Shown here one piece after another: positions 28,590 to 29,157 of a stretch of 29,157 bases of DNA. Location: positions 1 to 29,157 of the forward strand of contig CBCXTV010000019.1 of assembly GCA_965178125.1 (NCBI GenBank), written 5' to 3'. Within the stretch, counting starts at the first letter, position 1, and the number at the start of each line of letters is the position of its first letter. The notes under the pieces were generated by a model. The model worked only from the letters and a program-made list of their open reading frames with translations. It made no database searches and was not told where the DNA came from. Source of the DNA: Bilabrum cf. latius (lineage: Eukaryota > Bigyra: Bicosoecida > Bigyra > Bicosoecida). The translations under genes and the position numbers were made by a program.

Positions 28590-29157
28590 CGTTTCCTGGC
28601 TTTGCTCCTCACTGCGTTTTTGTGTCCATTGCATGGCCACGCCCCGGAAAAAAAGGCGGGTAGTGGGTTGTGCCCCCACTGTCGCTGTCGCCCTCGCTGT
28701 GTGAGGCACCATCAGCGCCTGCAGATGTGCTTCGAAGCCACGTCGCTTGAGGTCTTGCGAGGAATCTACCCGCCGGACGAAAACTTGTGGGCAATGCGGC
28801 GGCGCACTACGTGTTGCCCCCAGCCCCGCTTGGGGCCTTCGCCGTCGCATGGCCTGGCGGCTCTGCCATGAGCTTGATGACCCTCTCGTCCGCCGCGCTT
28901 GATGGGCGGTGGTGCGTGGCGCAGGCCCTCCGGAGCACAGATTGTCGTCCGGGCAGAGTTCGCCGCCCTCGTCTGGACTGTTGAGGCCACCGGTGCCCCG
29001 TTTCGGGTGTACCCCTGCTGCAATAGTATCTGCGCGGTGCCCGCGCCATTGTGCCTGGGGCGCCCCGACCACCTCCCTCGAAGGACGGAACGGGTACTTG
29101 TGGGCGCGCCTGCGCGACCGCCGTCGCGGTGCGCGGGACGACCAGCCACCGCGCATG
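28590..29157 (+). pseudogene. LINE fragment: zinc motif and RNase H-like, cut by window edge
   Basis: One frame reads LCPHCRCRPRCVRHHQRLQMC (C-x2-C then HH and C), like the post-RT zinc motif of LINEs, followed by IYPPDENLW. In another frame VVRAEFAALVWTVEATG and VYPCCNSI recall the RNase H E-block (RAEL-AL) and D-block (with D missing). GYLWARLRDRRR follows in another frame. Several frames are used, so this copy is broken. It belongs to the same structural group as 18880-20816 but is not a close copy by eye. Confidence 0.45.

Overview
This is a eukaryotic nuclear window and most likely comes from a dinoflagellate. The evidence is spliceosomal introns, two of which have GA-AG ends; multi-exon genes with TCG/TTG/GTC-rich codon use, all on the + strand; several decayed LINE retrotransposons of the endonuclease-RT-zinc-finger-RNase H kind that fill dinoflagellate genomes; and many foldback repeats. 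No bacterial operon structure, Shine-Dalgarno pattern, rRNA or tRNA was seen. The organism assignment is inference; no database search was possible. Layout. (1) 1-14823 is a gene-rich, single-strand block. It holds a five-exon gene running in from the left edge (1-3646), a single-exon gene with an AP2-like small domain (4636-5430), a three-exon Pro-rich gene (6343-8405), a 499-aa gene with a Lys/Ala-rich nuclear-type tail (10116-11615) and a 655-aa DDE transposase of the CACTA/EnSpm-like kind (12856-14823). A related gene end, broken by frame changes, lies at 22526-23179. The spacers and introns carry simple sequence, a ~700-bp repeat in two copies (500-1197, 3766-4464) and a 304-bp foldback element built on 42-bp palindromic units (8730-9033). 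(2) About 15790-18190 is a degenerate tandem array with a ~210-bp period; each unit carries a palindrome resembling TCTGGCGCCAGA, and the last four units alternate between two unit types. (3) 18190-18800 is packed with inverted repeats, including a 171-bp TA-flanked foldback and three alternating 17-bp arms. (4) 18880-21311 is a very GC-rich, 5'-truncated LINE end with an intact RNase H domain followed by frame-broken zinc-finger-like sequence and a (GGGC)n tract. (5) 22038-22464 is a Stowaway-like MITE with long terminal inverted repeats flanked by TA. (6) 23370-28190 is a near full-length but heavily frameshifted LINE: endonuclease, reverse transcriptase, C2HC and C2H2 fingers, and tail. A third LINE fragment with a zinc motif and RNase H-like sequence runs off the right edge. 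How it fits together: the transposase gene sits in a same-strand series of genes with alike composition, two of which end in small basic domains that look DNA-binding. The block could be one large DNA transposon with cargo, or an ordinary dinoflagellate gene array that contains a transposase gene. Termini were not found, so this stays open. The introns I could place by reading-frame phase are bounded by short direct repeats, as expected if they arose by insertion (introner-like). The main GA-AG assignments rest on phase and protein continuity, not on transcript data.
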